NCBI GenBank assembly: GCA_016708765.1
Contig: JADJFD010000003.1
Location: forward strand, 1 to 64,000
Origin: Chitinophagaceae bacterium
GTDB taxonomy: Bacteria > Bacteroidota > Bacteroidia > Chitinophagales > Chitinophagaceae
Direction of reading: 5' to 3'
DNA: 64,000 bases
Made by a program: the position numbers and the translations under genes. Positions within the stretch are counted from its first letter, which is position 1. Each line of letters begins with the position of its first letter. The notes beneath the pieces are model-generated. The model ran no database searches, was not told the origin of the DNA, and saw only the letters and a program-made list of their open reading frames with translations. Of this stretch, positions 29,917-38,234 are shown one piece after another.

Positions 29917-29947
29917 AAAAGTTCAGCAGTATTGCTGAACTTTTTTT
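29917..29947 (+). terminator. Intrinsic terminator after the polysaccharide locus
   Basis: A perfect 8-bp stem GTTCAGCA/TGCTGAAC with a GTAT loop, extended by an A-run on the left and seven T on the right. It lies 22 bases after the YwqE-type phosphatase stop codon and 23 bases before the regulator ATG, so it insulates the carotenoid regulator from read-through. Confidence 0.88.
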
Positions 29948-29970
29948 GTTTACTATTGTATCTAGTAAGT

Positions 29971-30849
29971 ATGAACGCATTTACCATAAAGGATCTTGAG
30001 AATCTATCGGGCATAAAGGCTCATACCATTCGTATATGGGAGCAGCGATATGGTTTTTTAAAGCCGCAGCGAACTTCAACCAATATAAGGTTTTACTCCA
30101 GCGATGAGTTAAAGACTATCTTAAATGTTGCTTTACTTAATAAGTATGGTTTTAAGGTTTCCCATATTGATAAAATGCAGCCACAGGAAATACAAGAAAG
30201 AATTCTGGCTTTAACAGATATTGCGGCTATGCAGGAAAGGTTTGTAAACGATCTTCTGCAGGCGATGATTGATCTAGATATGGATTTGTTTGAAAAAATT
30301 CTAGCAAACTACATCATTGCAAAAGGGATAGAACGGACCATAATACAAATCATTTTCCCCTTTTTAGAGAAAATCGGAATACTATGGCTTACAGGTCATA
30401 TAATTCCTGCACAAGAGCATTTGGTTACTAATATTATCCGTCAGAAAATAATTGTGGCAATTGATAAAGCAGAGTCGCCCCTTGTTGCAGATAAAACAGC
30501 ATTACTTTTTCTGCCCGAGTCGGAATATCATGAGCTTGGCCTACTTTTTTTGAATTTCATTTTGAAAAATAGGGGCATAAAAACTATTTACTTGGGCGCA
30601 AATGTTCCATTGAAAGATATTGATTTTGTTTTTCAGCAGAAAAAGCCTGACGTTATTTTCATCCATCTTACCGCCACGTCCGCCAATTTCAATTTCGAAA
30701 AATTTCTTCAGCAAATACATGTGCAATTTGGAACAACGAAGACAGTTATTTCAGGATTTATTACCCAGCAATACAAGAAAAAAGTCCCTCCAGGAATCGA
30801 ATGTAAAAAATCACTACAAGAACTTTTGGACTTTATTCCCTCTATCTAA
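29971..30849 (+). CDS. MerR-family regulator with cobalamin-binding domain, CarH/LitR-like
   Basis: 292 residues. The N terminus is a MerR helix-turn-helix (FTIKDLENLSGIKAHTIRIW and EQRYGFLKPQRT, residues 4-35). The C-terminal half has a helical bundle with W139-x9-E149-H150 (ILWLTGHIIPAQEH), the Wx9EH signature of CarH, and E185-Y-H187-E-L-G190, a variant of the DxHxxG motif whose His ligates cobalt. These positions line up with Trp131, Glu141, His142 and His177 of Thermus CarH, a B12-based light sensor that represses carotenoid genes in the dark. The residue after the Trp is Leu, not His as in Thermus. ATG 29971 is chosen because upstream codons run through the terminator. Four half-sites for a regulator lie directly downstream. 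Confidence 0.85.
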   Translation: MNAFTIKDLENLSGIKAHTIRIWEQRYGFLKPQRTSTNIRFYSSDELKTILNVALLNKYGFKVSHIDKMQPQEIQERILALTDIAAMQERFVNDLLQAMIDLDMDLFEKILANYIIAKGIERTIIQIIFPFLEKIGILWLTGHIIPAQEHLVTNIIRQKIIVAIDKAESPLVADKTALLFLPESEYHELGLLFLNFILKNRGIKTIYLGANVPLKDIDFVFQQKKPDVIFIHLTATSANFNFEKFLQQIHVQFGTTKTVISGFITQQYKKKVPPGIECKKSLQELLDFIPSI

Positions 30850-30866
30850 TTGATTACCAGTATTTA

Positions 30867-30959
30867 ATTTGTTTAATATTTATGTGCATAAGTTTAAACA
30901 AAATTTCTTGGCTATATAATTATTTTGTTTAACTTCGCTTTATAATAATTAAACAAAAT
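30867..30959. promoter_or_regulatory. Array of four TTAAACAAAAT half-sites in two inverted pairs (candidate CarH/LitR operator)
   Basis: Between the regulator and sigma genes are ATTTGTTTAA (30867-30876), TTAAACAAAAT (30894-30904), ATTTTGTTTAA (30922-30932) and TTAAACAAAAT (30949-30959). Each pair is inverted with a 16-17 base gap, and the second pair repeats the first exactly 55 bases later, about five DNA turns. The third half-site overlaps TTATTTTG (30920-30927), a one-mismatch -7 element, and the fourth ends 3 bases before the sigma-factor ATG. Binding there would block transcription of the sigma gene and the crt genes. That the CarH-like protein is the binder is inferred from position. 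Confidence 0.65.
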
Positions 30960-30962
30960 ATT

Positions 30963-31463
30963 ATGTCAGCAACAGAATTTAACCAAATGCTAATTAGCCA
31001 AGCCGATTTTTTGAAGCCTTTTGCTATCAATTTAACCAGAGATTCAGAAGCTGCGCAGGATCTTTTTCAAGAAACACTGTACAAAGCATTGGCTAATCAT
31101 GAAAAGTATAATACTGGAACTAATATTAAAGCATGGTTATTTACTATCATGCGGAACATCTTCATAAACGACTATCGCCGTAAATCCAAGCAAAAAACAA
31201 TCTTTGATAACACGCCGAATGATTATCTTTTGGATTATAAGCAATCAACTATTATCAATGATGCAGAAAGTGATATGCGACTAAAAGAAGTGAGAAAAGC
31301 AGTTGAAGAGTTACCTGAAATCTTTAAAACTCCATTTAAGTTATACTTTGATGGATATAAATACAACGAAATTGCGGATGCTCTTGGTGAACCACTTGGC
31401 ACCATTAAAAGTAGAATTCATTTTGCCCGAAAATTATTAAAGGAACAAATAAACCGTAATTAA
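30963..31463 (+). CDS. ECF RNA polymerase sigma factor linked to the carotenoid genes
   Basis: Intact 166-residue ECF sigma factor. Region 2 is AINLTRDSEAAQDLFQETLY with NIKAWLFTIMRNIFINDYRR; region 4 is VEELPEIFKTPFKLYFDGYK followed by NEIADALGEPLGTIKSRIHF, the helix-turn-helix. No anti-sigma factor gene is adjacent. It stands between a CarH/LitR-like regulator and crtI, the same arrangement as the LitR-LitS pair that controls light-induced carotenoids in Streptomyces. Control is therefore likely at the level of transcription by the upstream operator array. It ends 5 bases before the crtI reading frame. Confidence 0.88.
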   Translation: MSATEFNQMLISQADFLKPFAINLTRDSEAAQDLFQETLYKALANHEKYNTGTNIKAWLFTIMRNIFINDYRRKSKQKTIFDNTPNDYLLDYKQSTIINDAESDMRLKEVRKAVEELPEIFKTPFKLYFDGYKYNEIADALGEPLGTIKSRIHFARKLLKEQINRN

Positions 31464-31468
31464 ATATT

Positions 31469-32950
31469 TTGGATGTGAAAGATAAGTCTGTAATAGTTAT
31501 TGGAAGCGGTTTCGCCGGCTTATCTGCTGCATCCTTTATGGCAAAAGAAGGATGGCAAGTTACTGTCATTGAAAAAAACGAAACACCAGGTGGAAGAGCA
31601 AGACAATGGAAAGCAGATGGTTTTACATTTGATATGGGTCCTAGTTTTTACTGGATGCCTGATGTGTTTGAAAGGTATTTTAATCAATTTGGGAAAACAG
31701 TAGAAGATTATTACTCTCTCCAACGACTTGATCCTTCGTATAGAATTTACTGGAATGATGGATATACTGATTTGCCAGCCGATTATTCTGCATTAAAAGA
31801 TTTATTTGAATCTATTGAAGCTGGCAGCGGGGAAAAACTAGACAAATATCTACAAGGCGCTGCTTATAAATATGAACTAGGAATAAACAAACTAGTTCAT
31901 AAACCGGGATTATCGTTTACAGAGTTTGCAGACTGGGAAACAGTTAGTGGTGTTTTTAAGCTTCAGGTATTTTCTTCAATTAAAAAGCATATTTCAAAGT
32001 ATTTTAAAAATGAAAAACTCCGCCAAATTATGGAGTTTCCAGTTTTATTTCTTGGGGCATTACCAGAATATACGCCGGCATTGTATAGTCTAATGAATTA
32101 TGCCGATATAAAAGGCGGCACCTGGTATCCTGATGGAGGTATGTACGCTGTTGTTAACGGCATGTATCAATTAGCTTTGGAGCTAGGTGTTCGTTTTCAG
32201 TTTAATGAAATAGTGAAAGAGTTGGTTGTAGAAAATGCTTTAATCAAAAAAGTAGTTACTGATAAAAATACTTACGTTGCTGATGTAATTATTAGTGGTG
32301 CTGATTATCAATTTACTGAGCAATCATTGCTGCCATTAGCATATCGTAGTTATTCAACAAAGTATTGGGAAAAAAAGGTGATGGCTCCTTCCTGTCTTTT
32401 ATACTACGTTGGATTAAATAAGAAATTGAAAAGTCCGATTCATCATTCGTTATTTTTTGATGTTTCATTTGATCAGCACGGCCAAGAAATTTATAAAAAT
32501 CCTAAATGGCCTGACGAGCCTCTGTTCTATGTAAGTGTTAGTTCTGTAACAGATGATAATGCAGCACCTTCCGGCCATGAGAATATTGTTTTTTTGATTC
32601 CAGTTGCCGCTGGGCTAGAAGGCGATACAGTGGATCTAAGAGATAAATATTTCAGCATTATTGCGAAGCGAATGGAGCAGCATATTGGAGAATCAATTTT
32701 GGCCTCAGTTGTTTATAAAAAATCGTATTCTGTAACTGATTTCGTAGGTGATTATAACTCGTTTAAAGGCAATGCTTATGGATTGGCGAATACGCTTATG
32801 CAAACAGCTATTTTCCGCCCTTCATGTAAGAGTAAAAAAGTGAAAAACCTTTTCTATACAGGACAGTTAACAGTACCTGGGCCAGGTGTGCCACCAAGTC
32901 TTATTAGTGGTGAAGTAGTGGCTAAACAAGTTATTAAAACATCGAAATAA
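31469..32950 (+). CDS. crtI: Phytoene desaturase
   Basis: Intact 493-residue FAD-dependent desaturase. The dinucleotide site is VIVIGSGFAGLSAASFMAKE, then VIEKNETPGGRARQW, GFTFDMGPSFYWMPDVF near the N terminus, and the C-terminal bacterial-type desaturase signature FYTGQLTVPGPGVPPSLISG. CrtI inserts double bonds into phytoene to give lycopene. There is no in-frame ATG at the start: TTG 31469 and GTG 31475 are the two options, both 5-11 bases after the sigma-factor stop. The gene lies in a tight unit with crtB, idi and crtZ. Confidence 0.92.
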   Translation: MDVKDKSVIVIGSGFAGLSAASFMAKEGWQVTVIEKNETPGGRARQWKADGFTFDMGPSFYWMPDVFERYFNQFGKTVEDYYSLQRLDPSYRIYWNDGYTDLPADYSALKDLFESIEAGSGEKLDKYLQGAAYKYELGINKLVHKPGLSFTEFADWETVSGVFKLQVFSSIKKHISKYFKNEKLRQIMEFPVLFLGALPEYTPALYSLMNYADIKGGTWYPDGGMYAVVNGMYQLALELGVRFQFNEIVKELVVENALIKKVVTDKNTYVADVIISGADYQFTEQSLLPLAYRSYSTKYWEKKVMAPSCLLYYVGLNKKLKSPIHHSLFFDVSFDQHGQEIYKNPKWPDEPLFYVSVSSVTDDNAAPSGHENIVFLIPVAAGLEGDTVDLRDKYFSIIAKRMEQHIGESILASVVYKKSYSVTDFVGDYNSFKGNAYGLANTLMQTAIFRPSCKSKKVKNLFYTGQLTVPGPGVPPSLISGEVVAKQVIKTSK

Positions 32951-32966
32951 AACTTTAAATTTAATA

Positions 32967-33803
32967 ATGGTCGAACTTTTCCATAGTACAAGTGAAAAAT
33001 GCAGTCGCATCGTAACTGAAGGTTACAGCACTTCCTTTTTTTCTGCCATAGGAATGCTGCATACAAGTTTACGTAAACCTGTTTATAATATTTATGGTTT
33101 TGTACGTTTTGCAGATGAAATAGTGGATAGTTTTCATGATTTCGATAAGAAGCTTTTATTGCAACAGTTTAAAGTTGAAACATATGATGCTATTGAACGA
33201 AAAATAAGTTTAAACCCTATTTTGAATAGTTTTCAACAAACAGTGAATGAGTATGGAATTGATGCGAAGCTGATTGATTCTTTTTTCGAGAGTATGGAAA
33301 TGGATCTTGAGAAAACGAAGTATGACAGTAAAGGTTACCAGGAATATATTTATGGTTCCGCAGAAGTAGTTGGTCTTATGTGCCTATATGTTTTTTGTGA
33401 AGGTAAAAGAGAGCTTTATGATAAATTGAAAAGTTCTGCTCAATCTCTTGGCGCCGCTTTTCAGAAAGTAAATTTTCTTAGAGATGTAAAAGCTGATTTT
33501 AACGGATTGTCGAGAATGTATTTCCCCGGATGTGATTTTAATAATTTCACCGAACAGGAAAAAAGGCAGATAGAAGATGATATACAAGAGGACTTTATAA
33601 AAGCATATGCAGGAGTGAAGCAATTGCCACTAAAAGCAAGGTTTGGTGTTTATGTAGCGTACAAATATTACCTATCCTTATTCAGGAAAATTAAAAAAGT
33701 AAAACCTGCAAGGATTATGGAAACAAGAGTTAGAATTCCTAATTATAAAAAGGCGATGATTATTTTCAGAGCCGGTATTAAAAATCAGTTGCGGTTAATA
33801 TGA
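32967..33803 (+). CDS. crtB: Phytoene synthase
   Basis: Intact 278-residue trans-isoprenyl diphosphate synthase of the squalene/phytoene family. SFFSAIGMLHTSLRKPVYNI is followed by YGFVRFADEIVDSFHDFDKK, which holds the first Asp-rich motif, and AAFQKVNFLRDVKADFNGLS holds the second (NxxxD). YIYGSAEVVGLMCLYVF is the helix D signature. It condenses two geranylgeranyl diphosphates into phytoene. It starts 16 bases after crtI and overlaps idi by 4 bases (ATGA), so translation is probably coupled. Confidence 0.92.
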   Translation: MVELFHSTSEKCSRIVTEGYSTSFFSAIGMLHTSLRKPVYNIYGFVRFADEIVDSFHDFDKKLLLQQFKVETYDAIERKISLNPILNSFQQTVNEYGIDAKLIDSFFESMEMDLEKTKYDSKGYQEYIYGSAEVVGLMCLYVFCEGKRELYDKLKSSAQSLGAAFQKVNFLRDVKADFNGLSRMYFPGCDFNNFTEQEKRQIEDDIQEDFIKAYAGVKQLPLKARFGVYVAYKYYLSLFRKIKKVKPARIMETRVRIPNYKKAMIIFRAGIKNQLRLI

Positions 33804-34339
33804 AAAATGAAGAAGTGATATTAGTTGATGAAAATGATAATCCAACAGGCGTTGCAGATAAAATGTCTGCACATCTCGAAGGGAAGCTGCATAGAGCTTT
33901 TAGTATTTTTATTTTTAATACGGAAGGTAAGATGCTGCTGCAACGAAGAGCTTTGTCCAAGTACCATAGTGGTGGACTGTGGACCAATGCATGTTGTAGT
34001 CATCCTTTGCCAGAAGAAAATACACTTGCAGCAGCTTCCAGAAGATTAAAAGAAGAGTTGGGTTTTGAAACTGCGATTGAAAAGATTTTCGATTTTGTAT
34101 ATAAAGCTGAATTTGAAAACGGACTGACGGAATACGAATTTGATCATGTATTTGCAGGTGAATTTGATGGAGCAATAAATTTTAATAAAGAAGAGGTTAT
34201 GGAAATGAGTGTTGAAAGTATTTCTTCTATTAAGGAATCGATGAGTGCAGCACCAGAGAATTATACAGCCTGGTTTCAAATAGCTTTTCCAAAAGTAGAA
34301 GCTTGGTGGAATGAACAAATTAAAAACAAAGTTGCCTGA
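33800..34339 (+). CDS. idi: Isopentenyl-diphosphate delta-isomerase, type 1
   Basis: Intact 179-residue Nudix-fold isomerase. LHRAFSIFIFNTEGKMLLQR and LWTNACCSHPLPEENTLAAA contain the metal-binding His residues and catalytic Cys (NxCCSHP), AASRRLKEELGFE is the Nudix box, and LTEYEFDHVFAGEFDG holds the catalytic Glu (EYEFDH). It interconverts IPP and DMAPP, balancing precursors for the carotenoid route. It overlaps crtB by 4 bases and is followed 18 bases later by crtZ. Confidence 0.93.
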   Translation: MKNEEVILVDENDNPTGVADKMSAHLEGKLHRAFSIFIFNTEGKMLLQRRALSKYHSGGLWTNACCSHPLPEENTLAAASRRLKEELGFETAIEKIFDFVYKAEFENGLTEYEFDHVFAGEFDGAINFNKEEVMEMSVESISSIKESMSAAPENYTAWFQIAFPKVEAWWNEQIKNKVA

Positions 34340-34357
34340 AGCTATTAATTTTGTAAA

Positions 34358-34878
34358 ATGATTGTTGTATTATTTATATTGGTATTGTTGGCAACCTTTC
34401 TTGTTATGGAAGGAGTAACTTGGTGTACGCATAGATTTGTGATGCATGGCTTTCTTTGGATATTGCACAAAGATCATCATCAGGTAGAACCTGGTTTTTT
34501 TGAAAAGAATGATGCGTTCTTTGTCATTTTTGCAATTCCAAGCATGTTGCTTATTTTTTCGGAACTTTTGATCATGTTTGGTGGATGCAGGCAATCGGCT
34601 TTGGCATTATGGCGTATGGCTTTGCCTATTTCATGGTTCATGATGTAATTATACACCAACGTTTTAAATGGTTTACCCGTAGCAACAATACATATGTAAG
34701 AGCTATCCGCTGGGCACATAAGATGCACCATAAACATCTTAATAAACATCAAGGTGAAAGTTTTGGGATGTTATATGTACATAAAAAGTACTGGGAAAAA
34801 ATTCGAAGGGACAAAAAATTAATGGCGGGTAAAGTCAAGGTGGCGTATAACCCAATGACAGACCAAGTAGAAAATTAG
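34358..34878 (+). CDS. crtZ: Beta-carotene hydroxylase, one frameshift
   Basis: Membrane-bound di-iron hydroxylase of the fatty acid hydroxylase superfamily. The His clusters are visible: WCTHRFVMHGFLWILHKDHH in the first half, then MVHDVIIHQRFKWF and AIRWAHKMHHKHLNKHQGES in the second. A one-base shift near 34575 lies between FSELLIMFG and WMQAIGFGIMAYGFA. Repaired length is about 173 residues, normal for CrtZ. It hydroxylates beta-carotene at C3 and C3' to zeaxanthin. The sequence TAATTTTG (34346-34353), just 4 bases before ATG, resembles a -7 element. Its end overlaps the opposite-strand gene by 4 bases. Confidence 0.87.
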
Positions 34879-35507
34879 GCAGCAAACTTTCCTTGTGATG
34901 TTGAAAAATTCAAACTACTTTTTTTTGCAATAAGTCTAGCCAAAAGTGTATGACCAAACTTATTCAGGTAAGATGATTCAATAAAAAATCTTTTCTTTTT
35001 CTTTATCGAATTTAACAGGTTGACGTAAGTTGTGTTGTTTGCTTCTGAAAAAATCTTTTTCATTTCTTGCCCCCTCATGATCTTTACTTTGTCTTGGTAT
35101 TTGCTGTTGCAGGGAACTGGCGATAAAATAATAAAGTGTTTTTCAGGATTGTTATCAATAATAGTTTTAATACTTGTAAAATATTTTTTATTACTCTTGT
35201 TTTTAATGAATGAAAGCATTGAAAGTTGAACTAATTGGATAAATGATAATCTGATATGTGTTGAACTATATCTTTTTATCATGTCGTCAGGTTGTAAAAC
35301 TATAATCTCGGGGTTGTAATAGTCAATTTGCTCTTGTAAGGCTTTGCCTGATTCTTCCAATCCAGCGTTACTTAGTTTGGCAAGACAGTGATAACCGGTT
35401 TGTCTGGTTAGGAGATTTATGTAAGAGAAATCTTCTCCTACATAACTACCGTCAATGTTATTTCCGCATATAGCGATAAACGAGTTTGGGATACTAGACT
35501 CTTTCAA
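34875..35507 (-). CDS. SGNH-hydrolase-like protein lacking the usual catalytic residues
   Basis: About 210 residues. The pattern follows SGNH/GDSL hydrolases: FIAICGNNIDGSYVGEDFSY is block I (normally GDS), KLSNAGLEESGKAL is block II, NPEIIVLQPDDMI is block III and ESSYLNKFGHTLLARLI is block V (normally DxxHxN..GH). The nucleophile Ser is Asn here, the block V His is Tyr and the Asp is Glu. So the fold is likely but hydrolysis by the normal triad is not. The start is uncertain: TTG at 35507 is the first usable codon, since no in-frame ATG lies between it and the upstream stop. It sits between crtZ and crtY on the other strand; its link to carotenoids is unknown. Confidence 0.6.
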   Translation of the reverse strand: MKESSIPNSFIAICGNNIDGSYVGEDFSYINLLTRQTGYHCLAKLSNAGLEESGKALQEQIDYYNPEIIVLQPDDMIKRYSSTHIRLSFIQLVQLSMLSFIKNKSNKKYFTSIKTIIDNNPEKHFIILSPVPCNSKYQDKVKIMRGQEMKKIFSEANNTTYVNLLNSIKKKKRFFIESSYLNKFGHTLLARLIAKKSSLNFSTSQGKFAA

Positions 35508-35640
35508 TAGATTTGGATTTAGAATGCTAAAGTATATTTATTTGCATCTTTTTTATAGAGCACTAATACTGATTTTTAAGACGTAGTTTCACGAAGTTTT
35601 TTTACTATCCTAAAGCTATTTTAATATATTTCAGTTACTT

Positions 35641-36786
35641 ATGACTATTAGGTCTCATTTCGATTTTATTTTTCTGGGTGCCGGCTGTGCTTCGCTTAGC
35701 CTATTACTAAGGCTTATTCGTTCTGAAAAATTTGGCGATAAAAAAATCTTATTGATTGACAAGGATGCCAAAAAAAGCAATGATCGTACCTGGTGTTTCT
35801 GGGAAAAGGAGAATGGATTTTTTGATGAAATTGTTTTCAGAAAATGGAACACTATCTCTTTTTTGAGTGATGATTATAATGCTGACATGAAAATTGCTCC
35901 CTATCAATATAAAATGATACGTGGGATTGATTTTTACGAATATTGTTTTAAGGAGATTTCGAAACATCGAAATATTGAGTTTGTGCAAGCCAATATTGAT
36001 GAGTGGGATTACCAAGAGAAATTGCTTTCAATAAAGCTGAACGATGCCGAATATCGTTTTGATAATACAATTCTTTTTAGTTCTATTTATAAAGATAATA
36101 GTAAGGGCAAAAAAGTAATCAAGTTATTGCAGCATTTTAAAGGATGGATTATTGAAACCCAGAAATCTTCTTTTGATACGCAAAAAGCAACGATGATGGA
36201 TTTTCGGATAAATCAAAATAATGGAACCAGCTTTGTATATGTACTTCCTTTTGATGAAAAAACAGCTCTTGTAGAATATACTTTGTTTACAAAACAATTA
36301 TTGGAACCGGAAGAATATGATGAGCAGCTAAAAAATTATATAAAGAGCTTTCTAGGCATTGAACATTATAAAGTGTCGGAAATAGAATTTGGGGTAATAC
36401 CCATGACAAACGAAAAATTCTCATTTGAAAGCAATGGTTGGAATATTGGTACAGCTGGTGGTCAAACCAAAGCTTCGAGTGGGTATACTTTTCAGTTTAT
36501 TCAAAAAAAATCGCAGCAAATAGCAGATTGTCTTATTGCAGGTAAATCGTTGAAGCAAATTCCTCAAAGCCCAAGGAGGTTCAATTTTTATGATAATACT
36601 TTACTTGAAATACTCTATCATAACAAATTACCGGGCAAGCAGATATTTACAACAATGTTTAAAAAAAATAAACCTCAACAAGTGCTGAGGTTTTTAGATA
36701 ATGAAAGTTCTGTAAAAGACGAACTAAAAATTATTTCTTCTCTACCGACTTGGCCTTTTTTAAAGGCTGCTATTAAGCAGCTATAA
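35641..36786 (+). CDS. crtY: Lycopene beta-cyclase, CrtY type
   Basis: Intact 381-residue flavoprotein. FDFIFLGAGCASLSLLLRLI is the FAD site, KSNDRTWCFWEKENGFFDEI is the second CrtY signature, KTALVEYTLFTKQLLE is the region corresponding to the FLEET motif, and GTAGGQTKASSGYTFQFIQK the C-terminal cyclase motif. It turns lycopene ends into beta-rings, giving beta-carotene for CrtZ. It is separated from crtZ by the opposite-strand SGNH-like gene, so it has its own promoter, probably in the AT-rich 35508-35640 gap (a TATATTTC lies at about 35623). Confidence 0.9.
   Translation: MTIRSHFDFIFLGAGCASLSLLLRLIRSEKFGDKKILLIDKDAKKSNDRTWCFWEKENGFFDEIVFRKWNTISFLSDDYNADMKIAPYQYKMIRGIDFYEYCFKEISKHRNIEFVQANIDEWDYQEKLLSIKLNDAEYRFDNTILFSSIYKDNSKGKKVIKLLQHFKGWIIETQKSSFDTQKATMMDFRINQNNGTSFVYVLPFDEKTALVEYTLFTKQLLEPEEYDEQLKNYIKSFLGIEHYKVSEIEFGVIPMTNEKFSFESNGWNIGTAGGQTKASSGYTFQFIQKKSQQIADCLIAGKSLKQIPQSPRRFNFYDNTLLEILYHNKLPGKQIFTTMFKKNKPQQVLRFLDNESSVKDELKIISSLPTWPFLKAAIKQL
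36670..36696. terminator. Terminator-like hairpin inside the 3' end of crtY
   Basis: AAACCTCA (36670-36677) and TGAGGTTT (36686-36693) form an 8-bp stem with an 8-base loop, followed by T-rich sequence and preceded by an A-run. It lies about 90 bases before the crtY stop codon. It could end some transcripts early, or serve as a bidirectional terminator for the opposite-strand gene that ends at 36787. Whether it works inside a translated region is uncertain. Confidence 0.35.
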
Positions 36787-37224
36787 TTAATTATCAGGGT
36801 CCATCTGCATAAACTCCCTTTTCACTGCTTTCAGCATACTGAATAGTTGCGCCACCTGAATGAGCAATAATATGGCAAGTGCAAGTAGTACAAACCAGGG
36901 TAGATTAATAGTTTTTACAGGAGGTATATCTTTTTGAAATTTTTCAATATGCCATCCGGTAAGTGCTGCGCCAAAAGCCAGACCCACCAATAAGAATGAG
37001 AGAAGCGAATAAACTACTTTCATAAACATGATCCGCATAGTGGAATAGCCAACTTTAAAATTTTCCAATATGGCTGCAGGAATTATCAATACAAGAGCTA
37101 TCCAACTCCAGTTTTTATTAAACCACTCGTTATCAAGTACAAGATTTAAAAGCAGCACAAGAATGATTGACATGAGTCCCCAAGGAAAAATCAGGAACAT
37201 TGAAGGTTTTGAAGTTGGTCGCAT
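36787..37224 (-). CDS. Small integral membrane protein of unknown function
   Basis: Intact 145-residue protein with four membrane segments: about residues 8-28 (SMFLIFPWGLMSIILVLLL), 40-55 (WSWIALVLIIPAAI), 68-90 (VVYSLLSFLLVGLAFGAALT) and 108-128 (LPWFVLLALAILLLIQVAQL). I recognise no named family. It converges with crtY, whose stop lies one base away. Its start ATG at 37224 leaves a 296-base gap before the next gene in the other direction. Confidence 0.6.
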   Translation of the reverse strand: MRPTSKPSMFLIFPWGLMSIILVLLLNLVLDNEWFNKNWSWIALVLIIPAAILENFKVGYSTMRIMFMKVVYSLLSFLLVGLAFGAALTGWHIEKFQKDIPPVKTINLPWFVLLALAILLLIQVAQLFSMLKAVKREFMQMDPDN

Positions 37225-37520
37225 CGGTTTCGGTTTGATTTTGACAAGAAAGGTAGAGAATTAACCGGATAATAAAAAGCCTTTGTCGCTTGCTCGGGTT
37301 TAAATTAAGACGAAAATCAGGTATTCGAAATCATTAATTTGGAATTGGCTTCCTCAAGCCAGCTGGGTTTTAGACCTGTTGTTATTTCCTAAAAGCTGAT
37401 ATTTTATTGCCTTTTTTGATGTATATTTCTTAACGATAGTTCAATTTATAAATTAATGAAATGCAATGGGCTTTTGCTGTAATTTTATGTTTCAGTACAA
37501 AAAAATAATAACTGTTAAAA
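37225..37520. other. Intergenic region with divergent promoters, no gene seen
   Basis: A 296-base AT-rich gap between a minus-strand membrane protein gene and a plus-strand secreted protein gene. It must hold a promoter for each. I see no open frame of interest, no tRNA and no strong hairpin in it. Confidence 0.4.
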
Positions 37521-38204
37521 ATGAAAAAATTACCAATTTCTATCTTCTATTTTTTGTTGATCTCTTTGAAATTAAGTGCTCAAACTTTTGTAATTGATAC
37601 TACCGAAATTACATTTGAAAATAAATTGAGGCCTTGCCTTTTTGTAAAATTTGATGCTGATGCCAAAACGGTTAAAAAAGGTTGGGCTGATTACATGAAA
37701 AAAAATTACAAAATAAAAATAAAAGGAATTAGCTTATTTACCGATAAGGATATTGTCAATGCAGATGACGTTACTATTAATTCGATCAGTGATAAAAGAA
37801 TGAACATGTATGCAAGAGTAACAGATATAAATGGTGGATCAGAAATGAAATACTTTATGTCATTTGGATATGATTTTTTTATTGGCACCAAAGAATATGC
37901 GAAAGAATTTGAGGGCATGCGTAAGTTGCTACATGATTTTAGTATTAATTTCTTGAATGATTATTACGCTGATGAAACCTCGGCAATTCTTAAAAAGATA
38001 AAAGGATACGAAAGGGATATTAAGAAAAATAATAATTCTATTTCGAGTAACATAAAAAAAAGCAAGAAAGGATCAGATGCTGTTACCAGTGCATTGGAGG
38101 CCAAGAATTTTTCTTTAAAATTAGAAAACGAACAGATTCAGTCTAAGATAGCAGCTTTGGAAAAAGATATTGAAACTATTAAAGTAAAGCAGGAGGAATT
38201 TTAA
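37521..38204 (+). CDS. Secreted protein of unknown function with a C-terminal coiled coil
   Basis: Intact 227 residues. A signal peptide is clear (MKKLPISIFYFLLISLKLSA, cleavage after SAQ). The middle part alternates short beta-like stretches (LRPCLFVKFDADAKTVKKGW, YMKKNYKIKIKGISLFTDKD). From about residue 150 on, the sequence is a coiled coil (ILKKIKGYERDIKKNNNSIS, LKLENEQIQSKIAALEKDIE). I do not recognise the family, although secreted proteins of this layout are common in Chitinophagaceae. It is followed by the small LapA-like gene 30 bases later. Confidence 0.65.
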   Translation: MKKLPISIFYFLLISLKLSAQTFVIDTTEITFENKLRPCLFVKFDADAKTVKKGWADYMKKNYKIKIKGISLFTDKDIVNADDVTINSISDKRMNMYARVTDINGGSEMKYFMSFGYDFFIGTKEYAKEFEGMRKLLHDFSINFLNDYYADETSAILKKIKGYERDIKKNNNSISSNIKKSKKGSDAVTSALEAKNFSLKLENEQIQSKIAALEKDIETIKVKQEEF

Positions 38205-38234
38205 CTAAGTAAGCTAAATAAATTAAATATAAAA

